Assembly: GCA_002361175.1 (NCBI GenBank)
Contig: DESG01000149.1
Coordinates: 28,190 to 72,392 of the forward strand
Length of the DNA stretch: 44,203 bases
Direction: 5' to 3'
Origin: Lachnoclostridium sp. UBA3320
Lineage (GTDB): Bacteria; Bacillota; Clostridia; Lachnospirales; Lachnospiraceae
This document shows, in pieces, positions 16,318 through 22,867 of the stretch (the stretch's first letter is position 1; each line of letters starts with the position of its first letter). Position numbers and translations under genes: made by a program. The notes beneath the pieces are model-generated. The model did no database searches and was not told the DNA's origin. It worked only from the letters and a program-made list of their open reading frames with translations.

Positions 16318-16443
16318 AATTAATATATATACATAAATTATACAAATTATTACTTTTTAAATATATCAACTATAAAAACCCAAGTCACTGTCATGTGCTA
16401 AGGTGAGAGCGGATTACTCTGCTTTACTGCTGCCTGTACAGCA
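16318..16443 (-). ncRNA. infC operon leader RNA (L20-leader-like), inferred
   Basis: About 125 nt of transcribed leader between the infC promoter and the attenuator. It contains GTACAGGCAGCAGTAAAGC, then CCGCTCTCACCTTAGCAC and AGTGACTTGGGTTTTT. Firmicutes infC operons usually have a leader that L20 binds and that switches between antiterminator and terminator. Placement and features fit; I cannot confirm the fold by eye. Confidence 0.5.
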
Positions 16444-16449
16444 ATTAGC

Positions 16450-16478
16450 ATATTATCATATGCTTTGTACCTTGTCAA
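16450..16478 (-). promoter_or_regulatory. Sigma-A promoter of infC-rpmI-rplT
   Basis: On the minus strand a perfect TTGACA (16478-16473) and TAATAT (16455-16450) are separated by 17 nt. It gives a leader of about 190 nt before the ATT start. Confidence 0.8.
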
Positions 16479-16510
16479 GTAGTTTTTTGGCAAAATTTGA
16501 ATTTTATACC

Positions 16511-16539
16511 TTGACAAGTAAAGATAATCATAATATAAT
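16511..16539 (+). promoter_or_regulatory. Consensus sigma-A promoter of rplM-rpsI
   Basis: TTGACA (16511-16516) and TATAAT (16534-16539) are both perfect, with the ideal 17-nt spacer. The promoter is divergent from that of infC; the two -35 boxes lie about 33 nt apart. Confidence 0.9.
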
Positions 16540-16550
16540 TATCGAATGTG

Positions 16551-16600
16551 GCGTGTGATATGCTGAACCATAAGCCCCGGTATAGCATATATCTATACGC
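16551..16600 (+). ncRNA. L13-leader-like hairpin in the rplM 5' UTR
   Basis: The leader of about 105 nt starts with a long hairpin: GCGT...ATATGCT (16551-16564) pairs with AGCATAT...ACGC (16584-16600) around a loop containing GAACCATAAGCCCCGG. Autoregulatory leaders before rplM are known in Firmicutes (L13 leader), and position and size fit. Assignment to that family is not confirmed. Confidence 0.5.
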
Positions 16601-16651
16601 AATTATTACAGTAAATAGAAATTCTTAGTAATGATATTAGGAGGTACGGGG

Positions 16652-17092
16652 ATGAAAAGTTTTATGGCTAGCCCATCCACAATTAAAAGAAAATGGTATG
16701 TAATTGATGCTACAGGACATACATTAGGACGTCTCTCATCAGAAGTTGCTAATGTATTAAGAGGTAAAAAGAAACCAATTTATACACCTCACATTGATAC
16801 TGGCGATTATGTAATCGTAATTAATGCTGATAAAATAAAAGTTACAGGCAAGAAGCTTGATCAGAAAATATATTATAACCATTCCAGTTATGTAGGAGGA
16901 ATGAAAGAAACGACACTCAAAGATATGCTCGCTAAAAAACCTGAGTATGTTATCAACCATGCTGTAAAAGGTATGCTTCCAAAAGGACCACTTGGACGCC
17001 AGATGCTGAGAAAACTCCATGTTTATGCAGGCGCAGAGCATTTACATGAAGCACAGAAACCAGAAGTTTTAAAAATTAGCGAAAGAGCATAA
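16652..17092 (+). CDS. rplM: 50S ribosomal protein L13
   Basis: A 146-residue L13 that binds 23S rRNA early in large-subunit assembly. Family landmarks are KWYVIDATGHTLGRLSSEVA near residue 13, YTPHIDTGDYVIVINADKI, and GMLPKGPLGRQMLRKLHVY. I chose ATG 16652, with AGGAGG at 16639-16644, over an upstream ATG at 16631 that overlaps the ribosome site. It pairs with rpsI in the usual two-gene operon. Confidence 0.98.
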   Translation: MKSFMASPSTIKRKWYVIDATGHTLGRLSSEVANVLRGKKKPIYTPHIDTGDYVIVINADKIKVTGKKLDQKIYYNHSSYVGGMKETTLKDMLAKKPEYVINHAVKGMLPKGPLGRQMLRKLHVYAGAEHLHEAQKPEVLKISERA

Positions 17093-17111
17093 TTGAGAGG
17101 AGGAAAATACA

Positions 17112-17504
17112 GTGGCAAGTGCAAAGTTTTATGGAACAGGCAGGAGAAAGAGCAGCGTTGCTAGAGTGTATTTATTACCAGGTACAGGTAAAATTACAAT
17201 AAATAAAAGAGACATGGATGATTATTTTGGTCTTGAAACACTGAAAATAATTGCTCGCCAGCCTTTTGAAGTTACAAATACATCTGATAAATATGATGCA
17301 AAGATTACTGTACGTGGAGGCGGTTTCACAGGACAAGCAGGTGCAATCAGACATGGTATTGCAAGAGCACTCCTTACAGTAGATGCTGATTTCCGTCCTT
17401 TACTTAAAAAGGCAGGATATCTAACACGTGATTCACGTATGAAAGAACGTAAAAAATATGGTCTTAAAAAAGCACGTAGAGCACCACAGTTCTCAAAGAG
17501 ATAA
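17112..17504 (+). CDS. rpsI: 30S ribosomal protein S9 (GTG start)
   Basis: A 130-residue S9 beginning at GTG 17112 after GAGGAGGAAAATACA. It has the typical start ASAKFYGTGRRKSSVARVYL, the middle VRGGGFTGQAGAIRHGIARA, and the basic tail ending RRAPQFSKR, which reaches the P-site tRNA. It follows rplM by 19 nt. The coding sequence is intact. Confidence 0.98.
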   Translation: MASAKFYGTGRRKSSVARVYLLPGTGKITINKRDMDDYFGLETLKIIARQPFEVTNTSDKYDAKITVRGGGFTGQAGAIRHGIARALLTVDADFRPLLKKAGYLTRDSRMKERKKYGLKKARRAPQFSKR

Positions 17505-17632
17505 TCTTTCGGAAACGAAGATATCAAGAAAAACCCATTTTACAAGGGTTACAGAGGTTGTGGAAAGTTGTCAGATGTGCTGGAATTTACATCATATGCA
17601 ACAGGTATGCAACAAAGAGTATGATATGTATA

Positions 17633-17672
17633 GGACATTTTTCAGTACAAATACTGGGAAATGTCCTTTTTT
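17633..17672 (+). terminator. Rho-independent terminator after rplM-rpsI
   Basis: GGACATTT (17633-17640) pairs with AAATGTCC (17659-17666). The stem is extended inward by TTCAGTA/TACTGGG with G-T pairs and is followed by six T. The stretch 17505-17632 before it holds no gene I can support, only small hairpins such as AACCC/GGGTT. Confidence 0.9.
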
Positions 17673-17681
17673 ATCTCAATA

Positions 17682-17708
17682 TTAGCACTTGCTAAAATTG
17701 AGTGCTAA
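17682..17708. promoter_or_regulatory. CIRCE element (HrcA operator), orphan
   Basis: TTAGCACTT (17682-17690), nine bases, then GAGTGCTAA (17700-17708). This is the CIRCE inverted repeat bound by the heat-shock repressor HrcA, with one base off the consensus in the left arm. A weak promoter could overlap it (TTGAGT at 17698, TAAGAT 17 nt later). No groES, groEL, hrcA, grpE or dnaK lies near; the next gene is the rloA-like ATPase. Confidence 0.85.
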
Positions 17709-17758
17709 TCTTCCTATGTATAAGATAGCATAAAAAGGATATTTGGTCAATACTAAAA

Positions 17759-17771
17759 GTGAAAAAATCAC
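17759..17771. promoter_or_regulatory. Distal palindromic operator candidate
   Basis: GTGAAAAAATCAC is a GTGA-N5-TCAC palindrome. An almost identical copy lies in the promoter at 17832-17844; the centres are 73 bp apart, close to seven helical turns. Confidence 0.5.
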
Positions 17772-17822
17772 AAATAGAACAAAAAAATATACAAAAAGGT
17801 GCAGAAAACAGGTTGGTTGATG

Positions 17823-17852
17823 TTGACAAACGTGAATAAATCACATTATAAT
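17823..17852 (+). promoter_or_regulatory. Sigma-A promoter of rloAB with operator in the spacer
   Basis: TTGACA (17823-17828) and TATAAT (17847-17852) are both perfect, with an 18-nt spacer. The palindrome GTGAATAAATCAC (17832-17844) fills the spacer, so a protein bound there would block RNA polymerase. Confidence 0.75.
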
Positions 17853-17892
17853 TGAATATATTATATACATATAAGAGAAAGAAGGTATGGGT

Positions 17893-19269
17893 ATGTTAAT
17901 TGGATTTGCCGTAAGTAATTATAAATCTTTTAAAGATGGACAAAGAATTTCGTTTGAAGCAAGTAAGATTACAAGACATAAGACTCATGTCGCGATTAAA
18001 AGAAATAAGAGAATATTAAAGAGTGGATTGATTTTTGGCGCTAATGCAGGAGGAAAAAGTAATTTAGTAAAGGCAATACGATTTTCTAGAGAAATAGTGC
18101 TAAGCGGGTTAGATAAAGTTAATTTAAGTAAAGGGCATTTTCGTATTGAAGGTGATATGTATAAACAACCAGGTATATTTGAATATAGGATTATTGTTGG
18201 AGATTTCGAGTACTCTTATGGAATAGCAATATCCTATTTAGATAAAACAATACTAAGTGAATGGTTGATAAGAATGGAAAATTCTGGAAAAGAAATATAT
18301 CTTTTTAATCGTGAGGTCGATGACAATAATATTAGTCATGCAGAGAGTGAAGCCGAATATACAAGTACAGAAGAAAAGTTTAAAATGGATTTCTATTTAG
18401 AAGGTTTTTCAGAAAATATGTCAGAAGCATATAAGCGAAAAACTATATTAAGTGATATAGCATTGCGTGCGAATGAAAAAACTGGTATATTTGCAGAAAT
18501 TAGAAAAGTATATGAATGGTTTGAAGATATCATAATTTTGTTTCCTAGTTCAAAGTACAATGGATTAAATGAAGTTGCTGCAGATAAAGATAAAAAGATG
18601 TTTTTTTCTAGTATAATGAGTTATTTCGATACAGGAATTGAATCTGTTGAGGGTGAAAGTCAGCAGATGGATTTTGATAAAATTTTGGATAACATACCAA
18701 GAGATGAGGCAGAAAAAATAAAGATAGATATATCTAATGCAGCAAACGAGCATCCAATTATGTTTAAAGTAGATGAACAAGTATTTGAACTTCGAAAAGA
18801 TGAGAATGGGAATATTGTATACAATAAATTAATGTTGAATCACGGAAATGCGAACGATATGTTTGATTACAATGATGAATCTGACGGTACAAAGAGATTA
18901 TTTGATTTAATTCCGCTATTTTATGAAAATAGAAGAGTAAGTATGATTTTAATTGATGAAATTGATAGGAGTTTGCATACAAATCTTACTAGGAAATTCT
19001 TGGAACTTTTTTATGAAGTAGTTGAAGATAGAGATTGCCAATTAATTGCAACAACACATGATTCAAACTTGTTAGATTTGGAGTTATTAAGACAAGATGA
19101 AATATGGTTCGTTGAACGTCAGGATGATCATAGTTCAAAAGTATTTTCATTAAACAAATTTAAGGAAAGATTTGACAAAAAAATTGATAAAGAATATCTG
19201 ATAGGTAGATATGGGGCTATTCCAATATTTGATAATAATTTTGTATTGGAGGAAATTTATGAAGAATAG
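17893..19269 (+). CDS. RloA-like ABC-type ATPase (AAA15/AAA21), probable defence protein
   Basis: This 458-residue ATPase belongs to the ABC/SMC-like group found in defence systems. It starts MLIGFAVSNYKSFKDGQRIS, typical of this group. Walker A is GANAGGKSN (about 49-57), the signature is DESDGTKRLFDLIPLF (about 330), Walker B is MILIDEIDRSLH (about 350-360), and the H-loop is ATTHDSNLLD (about 387). A long helical insertion separates the two halves. I chose ATG 17893 because GAAGG lies seven bases upstream; the ATG at 17887 is too close to it. It overlaps the next gene by 11 nt. Such ATPases usually sense invasion and control a partner effector. The RloA name is by similarity to genes linked to Campylobacter type I restriction loci. 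Confidence 0.85.
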   Translation: MLIGFAVSNYKSFKDGQRISFEASKITRHKTHVAIKRNKRILKSGLIFGANAGGKSNLVKAIRFSREIVLSGLDKVNLSKGHFRIEGDMYKQPGIFEYRIIVGDFEYSYGIAISYLDKTILSEWLIRMENSGKEIYLFNREVDDNNISHAESEAEYTSTEEKFKMDFYLEGFSENMSEAYKRKTILSDIALRANEKTGIFAEIRKVYEWFEDIIILFPSSKYNGLNEVAADKDKKMFFSSIMSYFDTGIESVEGESQQMDFDKILDNIPRDEAEKIKIDISNAANEHPIMFKVDEQVFELRKDENGNIVYNKLMLNHGNANDMFDYNDESDGTKRLFDLIPLFYENRRVSMILIDEIDRSLHTNLTRKFLELFYEVVEDRDCQLIATTHDSNLLDLELLRQDEIWFVERQDDHSSKVFSLNKFKERFDKKIDKEYLIGRYGAIPIFDNNFVLEEIYEE

Positions 19270-20134
19270 ATATAGATTAAGTTCCAATGCATTTGAACGT
19301 GAGGATGAAGAAGACAAAGTAGAACCACAAAAGATTTTTTTCTTGTCTGTTGAAGGAAATGATACAGAAAAGGAATATTTTGATGGAATATCTGCAAATA
19401 GACGTCAATTGGGAATAAATGCAGTTGTAGATGTGCAAGTGTTGAATAGAAGACGAAAGGATACTAATAGTGCTCCGCAGCAGGTGGTTGAATTGTTGGA
19501 GGAATACTTAAGGTTAAGAGAGAATGGAAAAGAATCACTGATTGAGGATATTCCAGAATCATTTATACAAAAATATGGTGTGGATTTTATAAAATGTTTT
19601 TTAGAAGATGAATCAGGAATTACTAAGCGACAAAGGAATGAGTTTGTAACAGATTTATTAAAGATAGGATATGATATAAATTACAGAAAGTATTTACAGA
19701 AGTATAATAGTGATTTAGATGAATTTGGTATTCTTATTGATAGAGATGTGCAAACACATTCAGAGTTGAATATGATAGAATGCATTAAGCATTGTAAAGA
19801 GAATAATTATTCATGTTATATTGTTAACCCTTGTTTTGAATTTTGGTTACTCCTCCATCTTTCGGATGTTAAAAAGGAGTATGCTGATAAATTGAAGGAT
19901 ATAAGTGAAAATAAGAAAGTATCTGATAGACATACTTTTGTAAGTAAAGAGGTATCGTTAAAAGCACATCATGGAAAGAGTGGTATAAATTTTAAGAAAA
20001 ATTATTTGTCCAATATAGATATTGCAATAGAAAGAGCTAAAGCATTTTCATCAGACGAACAAGAACTAATTGATAATATTGGTTGCAATATTTGGAAATT
20101 GATCGAAGCAATGAAAAATTATGGATTAAAATAA
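19259..20134 (+). CDS. RloB-like protein with TOPRIM-like nuclease motifs
   Basis: A 291-residue protein of the RloB family, coupled to the ATPase gene (11-nt overlap, GGAGGAAATTT before the ATG). It shows FFLSVEGNDTEKEYF (Glu32, Glu37) and FGILIDRDVQ (Asp161, Asp163). These are spaced like the acidic motifs of TOPRIM nucleases (an EG-x-x-E type motif and a DxD motif after a hydrophobic strand). NPCFEFWLLLH (190-200) is the RloB hallmark. The likely role is the toxic effector of an abortive-infection pair, in the style of PARIS, where an ABC ATPase (AriA) holds a TOPRIM nuclease (AriB). Family placement is good; the nuclease activity is inferred. Confidence 0.82.
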   Translation: MKNRYRLSSNAFEREDEEDKVEPQKIFFLSVEGNDTEKEYFDGISANRRQLGINAVVDVQVLNRRRKDTNSAPQQVVELLEEYLRLRENGKESLIEDIPESFIQKYGVDFIKCFLEDESGITKRQRNEFVTDLLKIGYDINYRKYLQKYNSDLDEFGILIDRDVQTHSELNMIECIKHCKENNYSCYIVNPCFEFWLLLHLSDVKKEYADKLKDISENKKVSDRHTFVSKEVSLKAHHGKSGINFKKNYLSNIDIAIERAKAFSSDEQELIDNIGCNIWKLIEAMKNYGLK

Positions 20135-20147
20135 TGAGCTGTGTAAT

Positions 20148-20185
20148 AGCGTAGATGATATACTTTCTTTGTTAAAAACTACGCT
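20148..20185 (+). terminator. Weak terminator candidate after rloB
   Basis: AGCGTAG (20148-20154) and CTACGCT (20179-20185) are perfect 7-bp arms around a 24-nt loop, followed by TGTTTG. It is the only terminator-like element between rloB and the next gene. Confidence 0.3.
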
Positions 20186-20234
20186 TGTTTGCGTATGAAA
20201 TAGTGTATTTGTTCGAATAGAGAAGGAGGCTAAT

Positions 20235-20690
20235 ATGGCATTAATTAAAAATGAGATTCCTATACTTGAGTATGATACAGAAGAACATGCTGTATTGATG
20301 CCGGGAGAAAGATGGAGTTATGAGTTTACAGAGAAAGCAGTTATGTTGTTTATGGAACCAGAGATAGAAGAATATGTTATAAATCATGAATGCGAGCTGG
20401 TTGGAGAATTTGAGAGTGTTACAAAAACATTTTTGGTTTATAAGACAGTACACAAAGGTATTCCAATTACATTTTGTCAGGCACCATTAGGTGGTGCAGG
20501 AGCGGTCCAGATTATGGAGCAGCTTATTAAAGGTGGTGCGAAGAAAATAATTGCAGTAGGCTGTTGTGGTTCTTTGGTTGAAGATACAGAAGGAGATTAT
20601 TTTATACCAACATCCGCTTTGCGACAGGAAGGTACATCATATCATTATTTACCACCATCAAGAGAAGATAATTATAAAGAAAAAAACTAA
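20235..20690 (+). pseudogene. Nucleoside phosphorylase (PNP/UDP family), 3'-truncated
   Basis: The 151 residues match the first part of a PNP_UDP_1 family enzyme, which cleaves nucleosides with phosphate. Visible landmarks are VTKTFLVYKTVHKGIPITFC, the phosphate-site stretch CQAPLGGAGAVQIMEQLI, and GAKKIIAVGCCGSL. It continues to IPTSALRQEGTSYHYLPPSR, after which it runs into a low-complexity tail (EDNYKEKN) and stops. Family members are about 250 residues, so the C-terminal half with the base-binding Met-Glu region and catalytic Asp is missing. The start is intact (AAGGAGG before ATG). I read it as a gene that lost its 3' part by deletion. Confidence 0.75.
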
Positions 20691-20709
20691 TTTATAAAAA
20701 TACTTAAGG

Positions 20710-20745
20710 AAGCTGTCACATTAAGAAAAAATAATGCGACAGCTT
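20710..20745. terminator. Terminator between convergent genes
   Basis: Arms AAGCTGTCACATTA (20710-20723) and TAATGCGACAGCTT (20732-20745) form a 14-bp stem with one mismatch and an 8-nt loop, followed on the plus strand by TCTT. On the minus strand it is followed by a T-rich stretch, so it can serve both directions. Confidence 0.75.
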
Positions 20746-20765
20746 TCTTGCATATCAATTTAATA

Positions 20766-22853
20766 TTAAATGACTTCAAGGGATTTATTTAATTCCTCTG
20801 TGCCTTCTAGCACAAAGCGTCCGTTTTCTATAATTTTTACAAAAGAGCCATCACTTTTATGGACTGTTATATCACCAAGTTCATTGTATGGTATTGTTAT
20901 ATCAGTGTGGCAGTTAAAGTATGCATGTGTACTGTCTGTACTACGAAGTCTTGAGTAGTCATTTTCCTTGCATTTCATTTCTTTTCCATCAGGATTATAT
21001 GTGTGCATTTCTTCTTCATGTGAAAAGCAGGTATCACCTATTGCAAAGTGTGGACCTGTTTTTTCTGTTATAAGTATTGGCAGCAGGTGTGATATATTAT
21101 ATTTTTGTCCCATCTGGTATGCAGTAGTGTTTGTACCGATTGCAAATTCTCCCATTGGAAGTGTTTCATGCTGGAATAAAAGGTTTTCTTTAATATATTT
21201 TTTATTTTCATCTTCTGAATCAAAGTTTTTGCATGAATAATCTGTAATAACTCCGTCTTTAAACTGCAATTTTAAATCTATATATTTAAGACCATTTAGA
21301 TAGATAGAAACTGCATGTAAAATTCCATTTGTGCCAATAAGCTTTGGTGAAGTAAAGACTTCTCCAAGAGGAATATTAACATCTGCAAGACAATTTTCAA
21401 ACTTAGTCTCTTTTTGTGGATTGTCAATAGGAGACAGTGCAACTGTTATATCAGTTATATTTTTATTCCTGCCTGTAATAGTTACATATTCGCCCATGTC
21501 AAGTGCATTGATAATATGTGTCTGTATTTTTTCATATGTAAATGTATCAAGAGTGTTTACTTTGATGGTTTCATCAAAAATTTTTTTATAGTCCTTTCCA
21601 ATTTCAGGCACAGGATATGATATTATAGTAAAACTTACGGTGTCTGCTGGTATAAATTCATTGGATAAAAGGGAAGCTTCTGCTTTGTAATTAATATATT
21701 GTTTTTGCTGTTTTTCACTAAAGCATGGTGCCATCTTTTTTTCTAGTGGCAAAAAATTTGTTTCTCCAAATGTTTCTATAACAGCTGGTCCTGCATATTC
21801 TGCTGCAAGCTGTTTCATATCTTCATAAGCAAGACGTTGTGCGTGTAAGCGGCGGTCTGCAAGTGCTTTGTCAAATATTATCGACTCGTCCATACGGTGG
21901 TCATAATCATACTGTTTATTGGCACTGCCGCCATAGTAGCCAACTTTTCCATGTGCATTACGGTGTATAAGACTAGTGCTGGCTCTATAGATACAAGGTT
22001 CTAATCCCATTGCTCTAAACTGTATAATAGCTTCACGTATAACACGTTCAAAGCCAAGTGTATAGCGTATATTGACAGTTTTTTTCTTAGAAAGGTCGAT
22101 GTGATATGCTTCAAATCCTTTTCTATATCCTTCTGTAAATGTCTTTGCCATACTTTTTATCTTATCTTCTGGTAGTGTATTTAAGTATTCTGATGTCTTA
22201 TATTCATTTTCAGATATATATTCACCAAAAAGATAAAGGTATGATGGATTAGAAAGGTCTGCATTCATAATGATATCTGTGGCAAATGACATATCAGGAT
22301 TTAAAAGCGAGCGTGTCCTATCAGCAGCTAAAATATCAGCATAATCAAAAAAATGAAAGTAAATTGCGTTGTGAATTTCTTCATCTGTACCCCTATCCTC
22401 CACAAGGTTGTATATTTCAATAAAAAGTTCAAAATATGTGGCAAGGTAAAAAAGACGTTCTTCAAATGCATATGCAATACACCCACGAAGTTCTGTGTAT
22501 AATACACATAGAAGTTTTCCCATCTTATCACCAAGTTTGTCTATAGCAAAGTCTGGGTTTGCATAACTGTTCTTATAGTTACCATTTTTAATATCTTCAT
22601 ATAGAAACTCATTCATGTATTGCAGTGCTCTTGTTGTCATTTTGTTAATTTCACCTGAGCTTACAAGATGGTATGCTTCATACACTTGTAGAACAAATCC
22701 TGCTGTTTTTCTAAAATATTCTGCCATCTCTTCTGAAAGCACAGAATTTTCTAAATTAGTTTCATCATGTATCGCTTTAACACGTTCTACTGCGAGTTGA
22801 AATCTTTCCATATATGTCTGATTTTCATTTATTATATACTGGTTATTTGTCAT
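20766..22853 (-). CDS. M29-family aminopeptidase with long N-terminal extension
   Basis: The C-terminal part of this 695-residue protein resembles M29 metallo-aminopeptidases (AmpS/PepS/aminopeptidase T). The likely metal ligands are Glu in PLGEVFTSP, Glu in LPMGEFAIGTN, His in KTGPHFAIGDTC, and His and Asp in CHTDITI. These enzymes release N-terminal residues from peptides in the cytoplasm. Typical members have about 400 residues; here some 270-300 extra residues precede the catalytic part, rich in helices and aromatic residues and of no family I recognise. Start ATG 22853 has AAAGGATT upstream. It lies 14 nt after the CgeB-like gene, so both are probably one transcript. Confidence 0.8.
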   Translation of the reverse strand: MTNNQYIINENQTYMERFQLAVERVKAIHDETNLENSVLSEEMAEYFRKTAGFVLQVYEAYHLVSSGEINKMTTRALQYMNEFLYEDIKNGNYKNSYANPDFAIDKLGDKMGKLLCVLYTELRGCIAYAFEERLFYLATYFELFIEIYNLVEDRGTDEEIHNAIYFHFFDYADILAADRTRSLLNPDMSFATDIIMNADLSNPSYLYLFGEYISENEYKTSEYLNTLPEDKIKSMAKTFTEGYRKGFEAYHIDLSKKKTVNIRYTLGFERVIREAIIQFRAMGLEPCIYRASTSLIHRNAHGKVGYYGGSANKQYDYDHRMDESIIFDKALADRRLHAQRLAYEDMKQLAAEYAGPAVIETFGETNFLPLEKKMAPCFSEKQQKQYINYKAEASLLSNEFIPADTVSFTIISYPVPEIGKDYKKIFDETIKVNTLDTFTYEKIQTHIINALDMGEYVTITGRNKNITDITVALSPIDNPQKETKFENCLADVNIPLGEVFTSPKLIGTNGILHAVSIYLNGLKYIDLKLQFKDGVITDYSCKNFDSEDENKKYIKENLLFQHETLPMGEFAIGTNTTAYQMGQKYNISHLLPILITEKTGPHFAIGDTCFSHEEEMHTYNPDGKEMKCKENDYSRLRSTDSTHAYFNCHTDITIPYNELGDITVHKSDGSFVKIIENGRFVLEGTEELNKSLEVI

Positions 22854-22867
22854 TGCTATTAATCCTT

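Noticed and set aside
17458..17685. Open frame overlapping the end of rpsI
   Set aside because: It runs through the rpsI terminator and starts inside rpsI in another frame; no ribosome site.
17759..17844. GTGA-N5-TCAC palindromes as CRP or FNR sites
   Set aside because: CRP sites have a 6-nt spacer and FNR sites read TTGAT-N4-ATCAA; the match is only partial.
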